Shown here: piece by piece, positions 1 to 6,800 of the stretch
How positions within the stretch are numbered: position 1 is the first letter of the stretch
Layout: every line of letters begins with the position of its first letter
Notes under the pieces: generated by a model
Told to the model about the DNA's origin: nothing
The model's database searches: none
Seen by the model: the letters and a program-made list of their open reading frames with translations, nothing else
Position numbers and translations under genes: made by a program
Assembly: GCA_030609605.1 (NCBI GenBank)
Contig: JAUWBY010000019.1
Location: 1-17,750, forward strand
Origin: Candidatus Eiseniibacteriota bacterium
GTDB lineage: Bacteria > Joyebacterota > Joyebacteria > Joyebacterales > Joyebacteraceae
Length of the DNA stretch: 17,750 nt
Direction of reading: 5' to 3'

Positions 1-9
1 CTTCTCCAT
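1..9 (-). CDS. Start of a second cupredoxin-like gene (partial, runs off left edge)
   Basis: Only the first three codons (ATG GAG AAG) are inside the window. The identification rests on the flank: the 87 bases at the left edge align without gaps to 449-535, which hold the end of the kinase gene and the start of the intact cupredoxin-like gene. The Shine-Dalgarno GGAGG (complement of 18-22) and the ATG sit at the same places as in the intact copy. The product is therefore probably a paralogue of the protein at 110-457, but its body cannot be seen. Confidence 0.5.
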
Positions 10-41
10 CTTTACTGCCTCCGTTCTCATTTCATCTGCTC

Positions 42-86
42 CTATTCGGCGGAGCGCGCGGCGAGTTTCTTATACCGCTCGTCTGC
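42..86 (-). pseudogene. C-terminal remnant of a Ser/Thr kinase-TPR gene
   Basis: Read leftward, this stretch encodes ADERYKKLAARSAE followed by TAG. It matches the last residues of the kinase at 490-3072 (ADERYQELAARTAE). Homology stops abruptly near base 87, and no kinase or TPR coding sequence lies upstream of it, only the tail of the next small gene. It looks like the scar of a duplicated kinase/cupredoxin unit that lost its kinase, or of a duplication that began just inside the kinase gene. It is not expected to be expressed as a protein. Confidence 0.6.
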
Positions 87-109
87 GGTCGGTCGGCTTG
101 AGAGAACGC

Positions 110-457
110 CTACGGATCCTTCGGGCCTTCGACGATCATCACGGGGTGCGAGTGGCACTCGGCGTATTCTCCGACGCTATGCACGTAGATCGCGTACTCG
201 TACTCTCCCAGCGTGGCGTCGGACGGGATCCATACCGTGATGTCACCCGTTTGCATGGTCACGATCTCGGTCGTTGGGAAAACGCCCGCATCCGGGAAAG
301 AGATGCTCACGGTCTCGAGGTTGGCGTGGAAGAGCACGAAATCGCCAGGCTTCACCGTAACCACTGGGACCCACGGCACACTAGTGCTGGTGTCAATGGT
401 CACGTCGACTGTCGTCTCCGTTGTCACTGTCTCCGTTGCTTCGGCTTGCTTCAGCAT
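110..457 (-). CDS. Small cupredoxin-like protein, possibly copper-binding
   Basis: A 115-residue protein with the beta-strand pattern of the cupredoxin fold: VVTVKPGDFVLF (about residues 32-43), an FP..G.F strand pair, and an A..GEYEYAIYVH strand leading into CHSHPVMIVEG. The motif C101-x2-H104-x2-M107 has the spacing of the type I copper ligands of amicyanin, and H44 could be the upstream histidine. No signal peptide is visible, which is unusual for a copper cupredoxin, so a purely structural fold is possible. The start is taken at 457: GGAGG lies 8 bases upstream, whereas the ATG at 463 is only 2 bases from it and is not conserved in the duplicate copy. The gene begins 32 bases after the kinase gene and is probably cotranscribed with it. 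Copper binding is an inference. Confidence 0.7.
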   Translation of the reverse strand: MLKQAEATETVTTETTVDVTIDTSTSVPWVPVVTVKPGDFVLFHANLETVSISFPDAGVFPTTEIVTMQTGDITVWIPSDATLGEYEYAIYVHSVGEYAECHSHPVMIVEGPKDP

Positions 458-535
458 CTTCATTCCCTCCGTTCTCGTTTCACCCGCTCCTATTCGGCCG
501 TACGCGCGGCGAGTTCCTGATACCGCTCATCCGCG
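449..535. repeat. Right copy of a diverged 87-bp direct repeat
   Basis: Partner of the repeat at 1-87. It covers the kinase 3' end, the 32-base gap to the cupredoxin-like gene, and that gene's ribosome binding site and start. The Shine-Dalgarno and one ATG are conserved between copies. The upstream in-frame ATG at 463 is GTA in the other copy, which helps fix the true start at 457. Confidence 0.75.
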
Positions 536-3072
536 CACAATCCGCGAAGCGCGGGTGTGTTCTCAACCTGTGCTCTCGAATAACCACCTTCGAGAGCTCT
601 TCCTATCCACTCAAGCGCCAACACCCTGTCGTCCAGAACCTCGTATGTGTGACCCACCTGAAACATGACCTCGATATCATTCGGGGCGTAGCGCAACGCT
701 TCTGCCGCAAGTTCACGGGCGCGTTCCGGCTCATCGAGCTCGGTGTAGTAGCCCGCGAGGTGGGTGAGAAGATGCGGGTCGCGGGGCGTGAGCGACCGCT
801 GCCGCTCTCCGCGCCGCGCCGCCTCTTGGTAGGCCTCTGCGGATCGCGCCTCGCCGCCGGGGATCCAGATGCACGATGCGGCGAGGTTACCCCAGACCCG
901 ATAGTCTGAATCGTCGAGCTCGAGCGCCGCCTCGTACATCGCCGCTGCATCGGCATACCTCGCCTCAGCGAAGTGGAGGGTCGCGAGGTTCGAGTAGGTC
1001 TCGTAGCTCGGGGAGAGTTCGAGAGCCGTCTCGAACATCACGCGCGCATCGTCCCACCGGTCGAGACAGTAGCAAGTCACACCGAGGTTCCGGAATCCGA
1101 GGACATTGCCCGGCGCGAGTTCCGTGACCATTGCAAACTCACGGGCGGCTTCATCGTAGCGGCCCTGTGACAACAGGAAAACGCCGAGGTCATTATGTAC
1201 ACCCCAGTAGTTCCGCCGGAGCTCGGCCGACTCACGATAGGCCGTCTCCGCGAGCGCCAACTGACCGCTCTCCACGCGAAGCCCCGCCAAAGTCCGCCGC
1301 GCCGGCAGGCTTAGGGGGTCCTGCTTGAGAGCCCGGCGAAGGCCGGCAGCCGCCTCATCGTAGCGTCCGGAGCGCAGCAGGATCCAGGCTAGCACGATCT
1401 CTGCGGAAATGCAGCGCTCATCGAGATGGAGCGCCCGTCGCAGGCTCGCCTCTGCCTCGGGTTCGGACTGGAAGTCGTGCCGGATCTTGCAGCTCCGCCA
1501 GAGTGCTTGGCCGAGGCCCGCGTGCGCGAGAGCGAATGCGGGATCGGCCGCCACTGCCTCCGTGAAGAGTGTGCCTGCGCGCGCCACGGCGGCCGTGTCG
1601 GCGACAGTCAGCGCACTTGTGCCGCGCAGGAACGCTTCGAATGCGACGGGCACGGTCGTTCCACCAGCAGCAAGCCGTCGCCGGGTCCGGTCGGGGAGGT
1701 CGAGGCCGAGCGCTTCGACCGCGAAGCGAACGGGGACGTCCTGGAGCGCGGCCACATTCGCAGGTTGCTCGGCGACGCTCCACGACCGAACCGACCGGCC
1801 AGTCTCGGTCTCACGCAGATCGAATCGGATGCGGATGCTGTCCCGGGTCGCTTCGAGACAGCTGGCAACAGTCAGGTTGGCTGCGACGACGGTCCTCGCG
1901 TCGTGCGGAGATGTGATGTCGAAACGGTCGATGTCGGAGACGGGAATGATGCGGAGAGACGGCTCGAACTGCTCGATCTCGTGGAGCCGCTGGGTAAAGT
2001 ACTTGCGGAATCCCCGCGCGTACTCGTCGTCAGGTCCATCGAAAGGAAGCACCGCGACGATCGCATTGTCCGGTAGCGGCGGGGGTCCTCTCAGCCCGCC
2101 GAGGAGTTGCCTTCCGGCAGGGTGCAGGCCCAGAAAGGCAGCGGCGAGCACGACCAGCGAGACTGCTGTTCCGGCGAGAGCGCGTGGTCGACGTCTACGT
2201 GTGCGGGTGGATGGAAGCGGTCTCGTGTCGAGTTGGCTCAGGCTCCTGCGTTCAGGAAGGTGTGCTCTCACCCGCTCGAGGGTGGCGTGGAGTTCATCCG
2301 CGCTCTGGTACCGCCGAGCGGGTGACTTCTCGAGGCAGCGCATGACGACGTCGTCGAGTTCCCTGGGGATGTCGGGTACGATTTCAGATGGGCGCCTTGC
2401 TGGCTCGTTGCAGATAGTGTAGAGGAGCGACTCGTGTCGCTCGCCCTCGAACGGCCGCGTGCCCGTGAGAAGCTCGAAGAGCACGATCCCGACAGCCCAT
2501 ATGTCGGAGCGGGCGTCTGCTTTCTTGCCGCGCGCCTGCTCCGGTGACATGTAGGCGGCGGTCCCCAGACGGACCCCTGCCCCGGTCTGGCCGGAGGGCG
2601 TGCCCAGCTTGGCCAATCCGAAGTCGAGGATCTTCGTGCGGCCGTTTCCCGTAACGAGGATATTGCCCGGCTTGATGTCCCTGTGAATGATGCCGTTTCT
2701 GTGCGCGGCTGTGAGTCCGGCCGCCACGTCCCGCATCAGCGCTACCGCCTCGGCCGGCGGTAGGCGACCCTGACTGAGGTGGTGGGCGAGCGATTGACCG
2801 TCGTAGCACGCCATGGATATGAAGAGACGCCCGTCGTCTGTCTCGTCGATCTCGTAGATGGTGCAGATGTTGGGGTGATCGAGCTGGGACGCGGCCTGCG
2901 CCTCGGCGATGAAGCGCTTCTTGGCATCGGGATCGCGTGTGAGTTCAGGGGCGAGGAACTTGAGGGCCACCGTCCTGCCCAGCTTCGCATCGTCGGCTCG
3001 ATAGACGACGCCCATGCCGCCCTCGCCGAGCTTGCCGGTGATCGTGTAGTGAGAGACTGTGCGGCCGATCAC
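490..3072 (-). CDS. Ser/Thr protein kinase with TolB-N-like segment and C-terminal TPRs
   Basis: An 860-residue Pkn-type (Hanks) kinase. Residues 9-270 form the kinase domain: glycine loop GEGGMGVVY, Lys38 in VALKF, Glu57, catalytic HRDIKPGN with Asp132, metal-binding DFG at Asp150, and SPEQARG for the APE motif. All catalytic residues are present, so it should be active. A basic stretch and one transmembrane helix (about 298-316) follow, so the kinase should face the cytoplasm and the rest the periplasm. Residues 336-465 start with IVAVLPFDG and resemble the TolB-N/FlgO-like segment found in such kinases. From about 475 to the end there are roughly nine TPR-like helix pairs, which usually bind proteins. 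The start is a GTG with GGGGGG 6-7 bases upstream. It leads a two-gene unit with the cupredoxin-like gene. The substrate and signal are unknown. Confidence 0.93.
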   Translation of the reverse strand: MIGRTVSHYTITGKLGEGGMGVVYRADDAKLGRTVALKFLAPELTRDPDAKKRFIAEAQAASQLDHPNICTIYEIDETDDGRLFISMACYDGQSLAHHLSQGRLPPAEAVALMRDVAAGLTAAHRNGIIHRDIKPGNILVTGNGRTKILDFGLAKLGTPSGQTGAGVRLGTAAYMSPEQARGKKADARSDIWAVGIVLFELLTGTRPFEGERHESLLYTICNEPARRPSEIVPDIPRELDDVVMRCLEKSPARRYQSADELHATLERVRAHLPERRSLSQLDTRPLPSTRTRRRRPRALAGTAVSLVVLAAAFLGLHPAGRQLLGGLRGPPPLPDNAIVAVLPFDGPDDEYARGFRKYFTQRLHEIEQFEPSLRIIPVSDIDRFDITSPHDARTVVAANLTVASCLEATRDSIRIRFDLRETETGRSVRSWSVAEQPANVAALQDVPVRFAVEALGLDLPDRTRRRLAAGGTTVPVAFEAFLRGTSALTVADTAAVARAGTLFTEAVAADPAFALAHAGLGQALWRSCKIRHDFQSEPEAEASLRRALHLDERCISAEIVLAWILLRSGRYDEAAAGLRRALKQDPLSLPARRTLAGLRVESGQLALAETAYRESAELRRNYWGVHNDLGVFLLSQGRYDEAAREFAMVTELAPGNVLGFRNLGVTCYCLDRWDDARVMFETALELSPSYETYSNLATLHFAEARYADAAAMYEAALELDDSDYRVWGNLAASCIWIPGGEARSAEAYQEAARRGERQRSLTPRDPHLLTHLAGYYTELDEPERARELAAEALRYAPNDIEVMFQVGHTYEVLDDRVLALEWIGRALEGGYSRAQVENTPALRGLCADERYQELAARTAE

Positions 3073-3192
3073 GTGCTGCCCCCCAGGTCATCTGATCCGA
3101 GTTGCGACCGGTTCCTCCGAGCGTTGGACGACAGGACAGGCTGAGGGAGCTAGGATACCATGATGAGAGACGTTCACTCAGCCATCATGTTA

Positions 3193-3221
3193 ATTGTACG
3201 TCGAATCAGAGATACCGTAAA
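3193..3221 (-). promoter_or_regulatory. Sigma-70-like promoter for the kinase gene
   Basis: On the minus strand TTTACG (3221-3216, 4 of 6 to the -35 consensus), a 17-base spacer and TACAAT (3198-3193, 5 of 6 to the -10) are in good register. Transcription would start near 3186 and leave a leader of about 115 bases before the GTG. Found by eye and untested. The rest of the 236-base gap between the glycosyltransferase end and the kinase start shows no gene and no clear terminator hairpin with a T-run. Confidence 0.5.
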
Positions 3222-3308
3222 GGGTTTTCCGAGAGCAGCTTGCGCGGGTGGATGACGGTGCTCCTGCCAGGCCCGACCGCTCGACGTCGTCCACTGGGTT
3301 GCCGCCGA

Positions 3309-4970
3309 CTACCTCAGAACGCGGTACGCCTTGGTCAGCACCGGAGAGCCTTTTCTGTACCACTGATACGGACTTCCGACCAGATCAAGGATCGGCTCGT
3401 AGAGATCTGGATGCATGTCGAACGCGGTCTTGCAGGGCTCGAGGCCAAACGCACGGATGAAGAGGTAGTCGACCCCATCTCTGATCAGAGCCTCATGCAT
3501 TCCCCGGACGCCATCGCGCACGATGCTGAATGAGGTCCCCGCGTCGTCCTCCATAACGACGCTGTTTCCCGGGAGCCCGCCGATGAGGGGGTACCGAAAC
3601 GTCGAGTAGTACTGATGATCAGTCACTCGCGTGAGTGCGATCTTCGAGTCCGGCGGCAGCGAGTACACCCACGCCGGCATTCCGTACATGTCCTGCTTGC
3701 TCCGATGGCCCAGGAACGAGGATGTCAGGTCGTTCTCGGAGTAGAAGACACGGAGCGATTCCAGTGTCGAGAACCCAACCGCGATGATGAGCATGATCTC
3801 CAGGGCACGCCGCAAGGGTCGACGACATGACTCAAGCAGCACGCCCAACGCGGGCATCGGAATAGCGACCGCTGGGAGGAGGTAGCGGGGAAGGCGGTGT
3901 CCCGCTACCCACCACGAGGCAAGGGCTACCGCGGCGAGTGACAGCACGAGCAAGCGTCCCTTGCGGCGGTAGTCCCAACGCTTCGCGCCGATCGCATCGA
4001 CTCCCATCCAGAGCGCCGCGGGGATCACGAGTGCAACGAAGGCGGCTCCGAAGCCGGCGCCGGCGCTGTAGGAGCCGGAGAGTGCTCTGTCGCGCAACGC
4101 AAACCACCACCAATCCGCCACAGAGCGAACGTAATTGAACTGCTGTTCTCCGTAGATATCGGCGGGATCCAGCCCCGGCCACAACTCCGTACCACCGACC
4201 CGCAGTGCAAAGGGGGCGACGGGGTTCCCCGTGGCGATCCAGTTCGATGCGTACCAGTAGATGGAGGTGAGGAGAACACCAGCTGCGCCGAAGAGCGCCA
4301 GCTTCATGATCGTCGCATCCCGTTCCCCCGGGGCGCTCTGTATCGTCGCATCCCGTTCCCCGGGGGCGCTCTGTTTGTCGCGGCCTGGCGCCATCAGGAT
4401 GAGCGTCAACGCCACAATGGCGGCTCCGAGAGGAAGAACCGGATACCGGGATCCGACCGCGAGTCCCATGGCCACGCCGGCTGTGATCAGATTGCGGAGC
4501 GTCTCGCCCGCGCGGGAGGACCTGTTCAGTGACCGAACCGCAAAGTAGACCGCGGCTGTGATCGCAGCGACGGCGACGACGTCGTTCTTAGCGATCGCGG
4601 TCTGAAAAACAATGATGGGCATCGTCAGGAAGGCCAGGGCAACGATCAAAGATGAGCGCCGGCCGGCTCCAAGAAGCCAGGATGTGCCATAGAGCGCCAG
4701 CGCAGAGAACAGAGCGAAGGGCATTTGCATGACAGAGACCAGGCGATCGCTCCCCGAGAAGAGCAGTGTGAGAAGCAAGAGCTCGCCGTTTCCCGGGTAG
4801 TGTGCGGTGCTACCCCCGTAGGGCTGAAGACTGCCGCTCTGCAGCCATGACACGGCGCGCGGGAGGTGGTACGAGAGAACGTCCCACCCGCGCGGCGGGG
4901 CCAGCAAGCCACTCGCGAGCGCCGAGGCGAGGAGAATCAGCGCAAGACCAGCCAGGATGACAAGTACCAC
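3309..4970 (-). CDS. GT-C membrane glycosyltransferase, main body downstream of an amber codon
   Basis: A polytopic membrane protein of 553 codons with about ten hydrophobic helices. Just after the first helix is a loop containing WDVLSYHLPRAVSWLQSGSL, the extracytoplasmic Asp-containing loop typical of GT39/PMT-like (GT-C) enzymes, which use polyprenyl-phosphate sugars to glycosylate lipids or proteins. Residues near 360-375 (SWWVAGHRLPRYLLPA) match the later RY-containing loop of such enzymes. The C-terminus is soluble and periplasmic-like. The GTG at 4970 has no Shine-Dalgarno, and the same frame runs upstream through 29 codons to a single TAG at 5058-5060 and then into a three-helix N-terminal part. 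The natural gene is therefore probably 3309-5336 (675 residues), broken once. The acceptor is unknown. Confidence 0.75.
   Translation of the reverse strand: MVLVILAGLALILLASALASGLLAPPRGWDVLSYHLPRAVSWLQSGSLQPYGGSTAHYPGNGELLLLTLLFSGSDRLVSVMQMPFALFSALALYGTSWLLGAGRRSSLIVALAFLTMPIIVFQTAIAKNDVVAVAAITAAVYFAVRSLNRSSRAGETLRNLITAGVAMGLAVGSRYPVLPLGAAIVALTLILMAPGRDKQSAPGERDATIQSAPGERDATIMKLALFGAAGVLLTSIYWYASNWIATGNPVAPFALRVGGTELWPGLDPADIYGEQQFNYVRSVADWWWFALRDRALSGSYSAGAGFGAAFVALVIPAALWMGVDAIGAKRWDYRRKGRLLVLSLAAVALASWWVAGHRLPRYLLPAVAIPMPALGVLLESCRRPLRRALEIMLIIAVGFSTLESLRVFYSENDLTSSFLGHRSKQDMYGMPAWVYSLPPDSKIALTRVTDHQYYSTFRYPLIGGLPGNSVVMEDDAGTSFSIVRDGVRGMHEALIRDGVDYLFIRAFGLEPCKTAFDMHPDLYEPILDLVGSPYQWYRKGSPVLTKAYRVLR
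4309..4374. repeat. 33-bp tandem duplication inside the glycosyltransferase gene
   Basis: Two back-to-back 33-base units (4309-4341 and 4342-4374) differ at one base. Each contains the palindrome CCCCGGGG. In the gene they encode SAPGERDATIQ twice, placed in a hydrophilic loop between membrane helices, so the reading frame is kept. There are only two units and no spacers, so this is not a CRISPR array. Confidence 0.9.
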
Positions 4971-5057
4971 GGAGCTATCTGAAGCCCCTGAGCGCGACGC
5001 CTTCCGCTGTGAAGGTTGTGTCCCCTCCGCGTGCCCGCGGGGGCTATGACTTCGCCG

Positions 5058-5336
5058 CTAGTGTCCTGCTAACCAGGAGCCAGCGCAGCCGGCCCCAAGC
5101 ACTGCGACAAGCTGGACGCCACCCACGCAATGACTACCTGATAGGGCGGCGCATAGCCCGAGGGCTTGGAGAGCCAAGACGAGTGATGCGAACGACCACA
5201 CGCCGAGCGCAAGAATACGGGCAATTCGCCCACGATAGGTTCGTGCGATGGGGTATGCGCACCCTAGTGCAAGCGCAATAGCGGCTGTGACCACGAGGTG
5301 ATTCACTGAGCGATGTCCAGTCCGTCGAGGGAGCAC
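5058..5336 (-). pseudogene. N-terminal three-helix fragment of the glycosyltransferase, ended by an in-frame TAG
   Basis: This encodes 92 residues with three hydrophobic helices (about 13-31, 38-65 and 74-91) and ends at TAG 5058-5060. The next 29 codons, starting RRSHSPRGHAEG, form a hydrophilic basic linker in the same frame and run straight into the glycosyltransferase body. Three N-terminal helices plus a basic linker before the Asp loop is a common layout in large GT39-like proteins, so this is most simply the 5' part of one gene interrupted by a nonsense mutation. TAG is the normal stop of many genes here (kinase, barrel, symporter, tolQ, tolR, pal), so recoding is unlikely. The GTG start at 5336 lies 3 bases after the stop of the upstream small gene. 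A sequencing error or a separate short membrane protein are the alternatives. Confidence 0.6.
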
Positions 5337-5339
5337 TCA

Positions 5340-5513
5340 CTATGAGCCAAACACGACCCTCATCAGTTCGCGGATGAGGTGGGCGTGTAGAGCAAGATAC
5401 GCGGCCAGGAGGATACCGGCCACTATGACAGCGAGCGAGCAGTACCGAGCCCCGGGGCTTCGGACCTCTGCGATAGGTGAAGTGTGGATCCCTCTCTTCT
5501 TCCGCTTCGCCAT
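5340..5513 (-). CDS. Small single-pass membrane protein upstream of the glycosyltransferase
   Basis: A 57-residue protein with a basic N-terminus (MAKRKKRG), a hydrophilic stretch to about residue 22, one transmembrane helix (about 25-46) and a short charged tail. The start at ATG 5513 has an AAGG 3 bases and GGGG about 9 bases upstream. The frame stays open further upstream to 5621, but that part looks non-coding. Its TAG and a second stop, TGA, are followed at once by the GTG of the glycosyltransferase, which suggests translational coupling. No family is recognised. A positive-inside helix next to a GT-C enzyme could be an accessory subunit, but that is inference. Confidence 0.5.
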   Translation of the reverse strand: MAKRKKRGIHTSPIAEVRSPGARYCSLAVIVAGILLAAYLALHAHLIRELMRVVFGS

Positions 5514-5679
5514 CGACCTTGCGACCCCAGCTTGAACATACCGTTGCTTGTACCCACATCCTACATCTTGGAGCTGTCCCTGGGCCAGCGCGAAGTGAGT
5601 CGCACAGACAGGATTGTCCAAGCAGCGAGATTCTGTCCCCTACGGTGAGGGTGCGGGTTTGGAGGCGAGGTAGATCTGC

Positions 5680-5769
5680 ATGATCTGTCTGGTCTGGCCC
5701 GGCGTTATCAGGTACGATACGAGCTTGTGCATTTCAGAATCCCATACCCAGGCGCAGGAGGTACGATGA
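5680..5769 (+). CDS. Possible 29-residue leader ORF before the outer-membrane barrel gene
   Basis: ATG at 5680 is preceded by GGAGGCGAGG with 9 bases spacing. The frame runs 29 codons and stops at TGA 5767-5769, which overlaps the barrel ATG as ATGA. The peptide (beginning MICLVWPGVIRY) has no signal or recognisable domain. Its support is only the ribosome binding site and the exact 4-base overlap, so it could be chance. The rest of the 252-base divergent gap 5514-5765 must hold promoters for both directions, but no convincing -35/-10 pair was found by eye. Confidence 0.25.
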   Translation: MICLVWPGVIRYDTSLCISESHTQAQEVR

Positions 5770-6632
5770 GGCGGACTGCAGTGGTGGTTGTGACCGCTTT
5801 CGCAGCGCTGGTACTGGCTCAGACAGCCATTGCAACCCCCGTCGTAGGTGTGAGTGCAAACACACTGCCGCAGGGGAAGTTCATGCTGGATACCTGGTAC
5901 TTCTACCGGGACTTCACGCGAATCTACATCGACAATCTGGACGGAGACGGTCCGGGTGGCTGGAAAGACCTTGCCAATAACAAATCGTTCACACGAGCCT
6001 GTTTCGTCCCCAGGATCTACTACGGCGCGACGGATTTGCTCACGATACGGGCTGGGTTTCCGCTTGAGTACAGGTTCAGCAACCAAGGGTCGGGTGACGA
6101 GGTGGCGTCCTCCTCAATGGGAATCGGTGACATCGTGATCGACCCCAAGATCCAGATCTACCGTGGTGACGATGGATATCCGCGCGTTGCACTCCTCGCC
6201 GGTGTACGTCTCCCGACAGGGAATGATAGTTGTGATCCGGCGCTCTCAGACGGCACTACCGATTTCGTCGGTGGCCTAGCGGTCACGCACAGAATGGGGA
6301 GGATCGATGGCCACGTCAGTGTTACTTACTGGCTGAATGGTGAGACGGACTCCGGTCGCGATATGAAAGATATCTGGGTCGCCAGTATCAGTCTTGAGAA
6401 CCCGATCAATGAGAACTGGAGCCTTCTCTGGGAAGCCAAGGGTTACGCAGGAGAGACGCTGGATCAGTACTATCGCCTCTACGCTTGTCCGGGGATCTCG
6501 TGGGACAACGGCGAGCATCTGACGATCGGGGCGAGCACGTTCATTTCCGTGGTCGCGAAAGGTCTTAGGGGTGGGAACTGTCACGATTTCGAATGGGCGC
6601 CGTATGTCAAGGTCTACTATAGATTTTTCTAG
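5766..6632 (+). CDS. Outer-membrane beta-barrel protein (MetA-phenol-degradation/transporter-like)
   Basis: A 288-residue protein with a signal peptide (MRRTAVVVVTAFAALVLAQ, likely cut near residue 23) followed by alternating amphipathic strands and ending KVYYRFF, with the C-terminal aromatic typical of outer-membrane barrels. Phrases such as MGIGDIVIDPKIQIY, ALLAGVRLPTGND and GTTDFVGGLAVTHRMG are the pattern of the putative MetA-pathway phenol-degradation/transporter barrel family. The start at 5766 is chosen because AGGAGG lies 4 bases upstream and the signal peptide begins there. The in-frame ATG at 5727 adds only a non-signal leader. It lies 30 bases before a compact symporter operon, so it may be the outer-membrane channel for that solute. 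Substrate unknown. Confidence 0.8.
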   Translation: MRRTAVVVVTAFAALVLAQTAIATPVVGVSANTLPQGKFMLDTWYFYRDFTRIYIDNLDGDGPGGWKDLANNKSFTRACFVPRIYYGATDLLTIRAGFPLEYRFSNQGSGDEVASSSMGIGDIVIDPKIQIYRGDDGYPRVALLAGVRLPTGNDSCDPALSDGTTDFVGGLAVTHRMGRIDGHVSVTYWLNGETDSGRDMKDIWVASISLENPINENWSLLWEAKGYAGETLDQYYRLYACPGISWDNGEHLTIGASTFISVVAKGLRGGNCHDFEWAPYVKVYYRFF

Positions 6633-6635
6633 AAG

Positions 6636-6652
6636 CCGGCGAGAGCCGCCGG
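6636..6652 (+). promoter_or_regulatory. Intercistronic GC hairpin next to a ribosome binding site
   Basis: CCGGCG, a 5-base loop AGAGC, and CGCCGG form a perfect 6-bp stem starting 3 bases after the barrel stop codon. The next bases are the GGAGG of the small gene at 6663. No T-run follows, so it is not a classic terminator. It could protect the upstream message from 3' decay or set the barrel-to-symporter expression ratio. Confidence 0.4.
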
Positions 6653-6662
6653 GGAGGATGGA

Positions 6663-6800
6663 ATGACAGGACCTTTCGGATTCTCGTGGGGCACCTTCGC
6701 CGCGCTCCTGGTTGTTGCCGGGACTGTCCTCCTGGCCATCGTCTGGGCCATCGTGACTGCAACGCGAGACGACGATGACAAGGGAGGTGGCGATGAGTAA
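6663..6800 (+). CDS. 45-residue single-helix protein, likely symporter small accessory subunit
   Basis: This short gene encodes MTGPFGFSWGTFAALLVVAG followed by the rest of one transmembrane helix (about residues 9-31) and an acidic tail ending DDDDKGGGDE. GGAGG lies 5 bases upstream of the ATG. The last codons overlap the symporter start as ATGAGTAA. Small single- or double-helix proteins encoded directly before SSS-family symporters are known as accessory subunits, and this gene has the right size, place and topology. The assignment is by context, because the sequence alone is too short to identify. The overlap implies coupled translation with the symporter at a fixed ratio. Confidence 0.6.
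   Translation: MTGPFGFSWGTFAALLVVAGTVLLAIVWAIVTATRDDDDKGGGDE

Larger units (their letters stand above)
1..87. repeat. Left copy of a diverged 87-bp direct repeat
   Basis: This stretch aligns to 449-535 at a constant offset of 448 bases with no indels. I count about 15 mismatches, roughly 83% identity. It spans a kinase-gene tail, the intergenic gap, the ribosome binding site and the first codons of a small gene. The divergence indicates an old duplication, not a recent one or an assembly artefact. Confidence 0.75.

Noticed and set aside
1409..2422. A 337-codon frame antisense to the kinase gene
   Set aside because: Low-complexity Ser/Arg/Ala translation opposite well-conserved kinase and TPR coding sequence.
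4309..4374. Possible CRISPR repeats
   Set aside because: Only two abutting units with no spacers and in-frame coding, so a tandem duplication.
5058..5060. TAG recoded as an amino acid (pyrrolysine or reassigned amber)
   Set aside because: TAG ends many genes in this window, including the kinase, barrel, symporter, tolQ, tolR and pal, and no pyl genes are seen.
5340..5621. Longer version of the small membrane protein starting at 5621
   Set aside because: The added 36 residues lack membrane or signal character, while ATG 5513 begins a typical basic lead to the helix.
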